Source of the DNA: Streptomyces sp. NBC_00224
GTDB taxonomy: Bacteria > Actinomycetota > Actinomycetes > Streptomycetales > Streptomycetaceae
Length of the DNA stretch: 64,000 nucleotides
Reading direction: 5' to 3'
Assembly (NCBI RefSeq): GCF_041435195.1
Contig: NZ_CP108106.1
Coordinates: 6,797,501-6,861,500 of the forward strand
Under the pieces are notes generated by a model. The model saw only the letters and a program-made list of their open reading frames with translations, was not told the DNA's origin and made no database searches. Position 1 is the stretch's first letter; every line of letters begins with the position of its first letter. The position numbers and the translations under genes are program-made. Below are positions 63,616 to 64,000 of this stretch, piece after piece.

Positions 63616-63770
63616 GATGGCTCTCCTCCAGGGTGCGGGGTGGCACTGCTGCGCGTGGCGCACTCGCCTGAGCGCGCGCTCACCCCGTCATGCTACTTGC
63701 GGGTAACCAAACTGCCCAGTCCCCTCGGCAGGAGCGGCGAAGGTCACACTCCGCAGGGGCCCATCATGGC

Positions 63771-63806
63771 CGTACCCCCTGATGACCGTGGTCGTCAGGG
63801 GGTACG
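63771..63806 (-). terminator. Terminator after the ribonuclease D gene
   Basis: CGTACCCCCTGATGAC pairs with GTCGTCAGGGGGTACG over 16 bp (one G-U) around a CGTG loop, 16 bp past the minus-strand stop codon at 63822. Confidence 0.82.
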
Positions 63807-63821
63807 TGAGTGCCGTCCGGC

Positions 63822-64000
63822 TCAGGCGTTGGCGGCCAGCGCCGCCGCGAGCAGCGGTGTCACCTGCTCGACCTGCCAGCGCCGCGCGCCGTACGCCGTG
63901 AGCGCCTGGGCCACCGCCGCCTCGGAGCGGTCGCCCGGCGGCTCCCAGCACACCCGGCGGACCGTGTCCGGAGTGATCAGGTTCTCCTGCGGCATGTTCA
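63822..64000 (-). CDS. rnd: Ribonuclease D, C-terminal fragment (runs off the window)
   Basis: The last 59 codons of a minus-strand gene reading LITPDTVRRVCWEPPG, then ARRWQVEQVTPLLAAALA before the stop. This matches, from memory, the C-terminal end of actinobacterial ribonuclease D/HRDC proteins, which are adjacent to fadA in Streptomyces. The catalytic DEDD exonuclease domain lies outside the window, so the call rests on the tail and on gene order. Confidence 0.6.
   Translation of the reverse strand, partial: NMPQENLITPDTVRRVCWEPPGDRSEAAVAQALTAYGARRWQVEQVTPLLAAALAANA

Noticed and set aside
63694..63705. TACTTGCGGGTA upstream of fadA as a fatty-acid regulator site
   Set aside because: Only three terminal bases pair on each side, and I could not match it confidently to a known operator.

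Overview
The window is high-GC actinobacterial DNA, almost certainly from a Streptomyces chromosome. Support comes from very high GC at third codon positions, frequent GTG starts, and families typical of the genus: an NgcEFG/DasR-type chitin-sugar system, a Rok7B7-XylFGH block, a MurA with an N-terminal HTH domain, and M9 collagenase. From memory, the gene order arcA-arcB ... murA-like, aconitase ... ngcEFG, rok7B7, xylFGH, dxs, APC permease ... fadB, fadA, ribonuclease D matches S. coelicolor around SCO5975 to SCO6027. That synteny was recalled, not computed.

Layout. (1) 68-2394: arginine deiminase and ornithine carbamoyltransferase. (2) 2.35-12.55 kb: an aromatic-acid module consistent with anthranilate (2-aminobenzoate) degradation through CoA thioesters. 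It comprises an enoyl-CoA hydratase, a two-domain 2-aminobenzoyl-CoA/salicylyl-CoA hydroxylase-reductase, an aryl-CoA ligase, a PaaX regulator, an acyl-CoA dehydrogenase and RidA. It is split by a TerB-like gene and a BlaI/M56 pair. An identical 12-bp dyad sits in both promoter regions of the module. (3) 12.8-15.2 kb: a secreted M9 collagenase. (4) 15.2-22.0 kb: a hydroxyproline/proline catabolic cluster next to the collagenase: three D-hydroxyproline dehydrogenase subunits, a DapA-family deaminase, a proline-racemase-family epimerase, a cyclodeaminase-family enzyme and a GntR regulator. Three copies of GTGACATNNTAC lie at its promoters. (5) 22.1-28.3 kb: an MFS exporter, the HTH-MurA fusion and aconitase, the last preceded by a perfect 18-bp palindrome and an iron box.

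(6) 28.4-40.3 kb: an accessory insertion between core genes, visibly less GC-rich over 28.4-35.6 kb. It holds a secreted 1341-residue polymorphic toxin (ALF repeats, Ala-rich coiled coil, HINT domain, about 100-residue C-terminal toxin) with a candidate immunity gene, a small secreted protein, a secreted trypsin-fold protein that has lost catalytic His and Ser and carries FG-GAP repeats, and four tandem paralogous secreted FG-GAP proteins. Three of those four share a nearly invariant promoter block.

(7) 40.4-53.1 kb: carbohydrate genes: GH92 alpha-mannosidase, NgcEFG importer with a DasR-like site, a ROK regulator and XylFGH with a Rok7B7-like site. (8) 53.3-64.0 kb: Dxs, an APC amino-acid permease, a GT39-type membrane protein, a NYN/PIN-like protein, a beta-propeller protein, the FadB/FadA beta-oxidation pair and the C-terminal end of ribonuclease D. 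No tRNA, rRNA, CRISPR array, insertion sequence or integrase was recognised.
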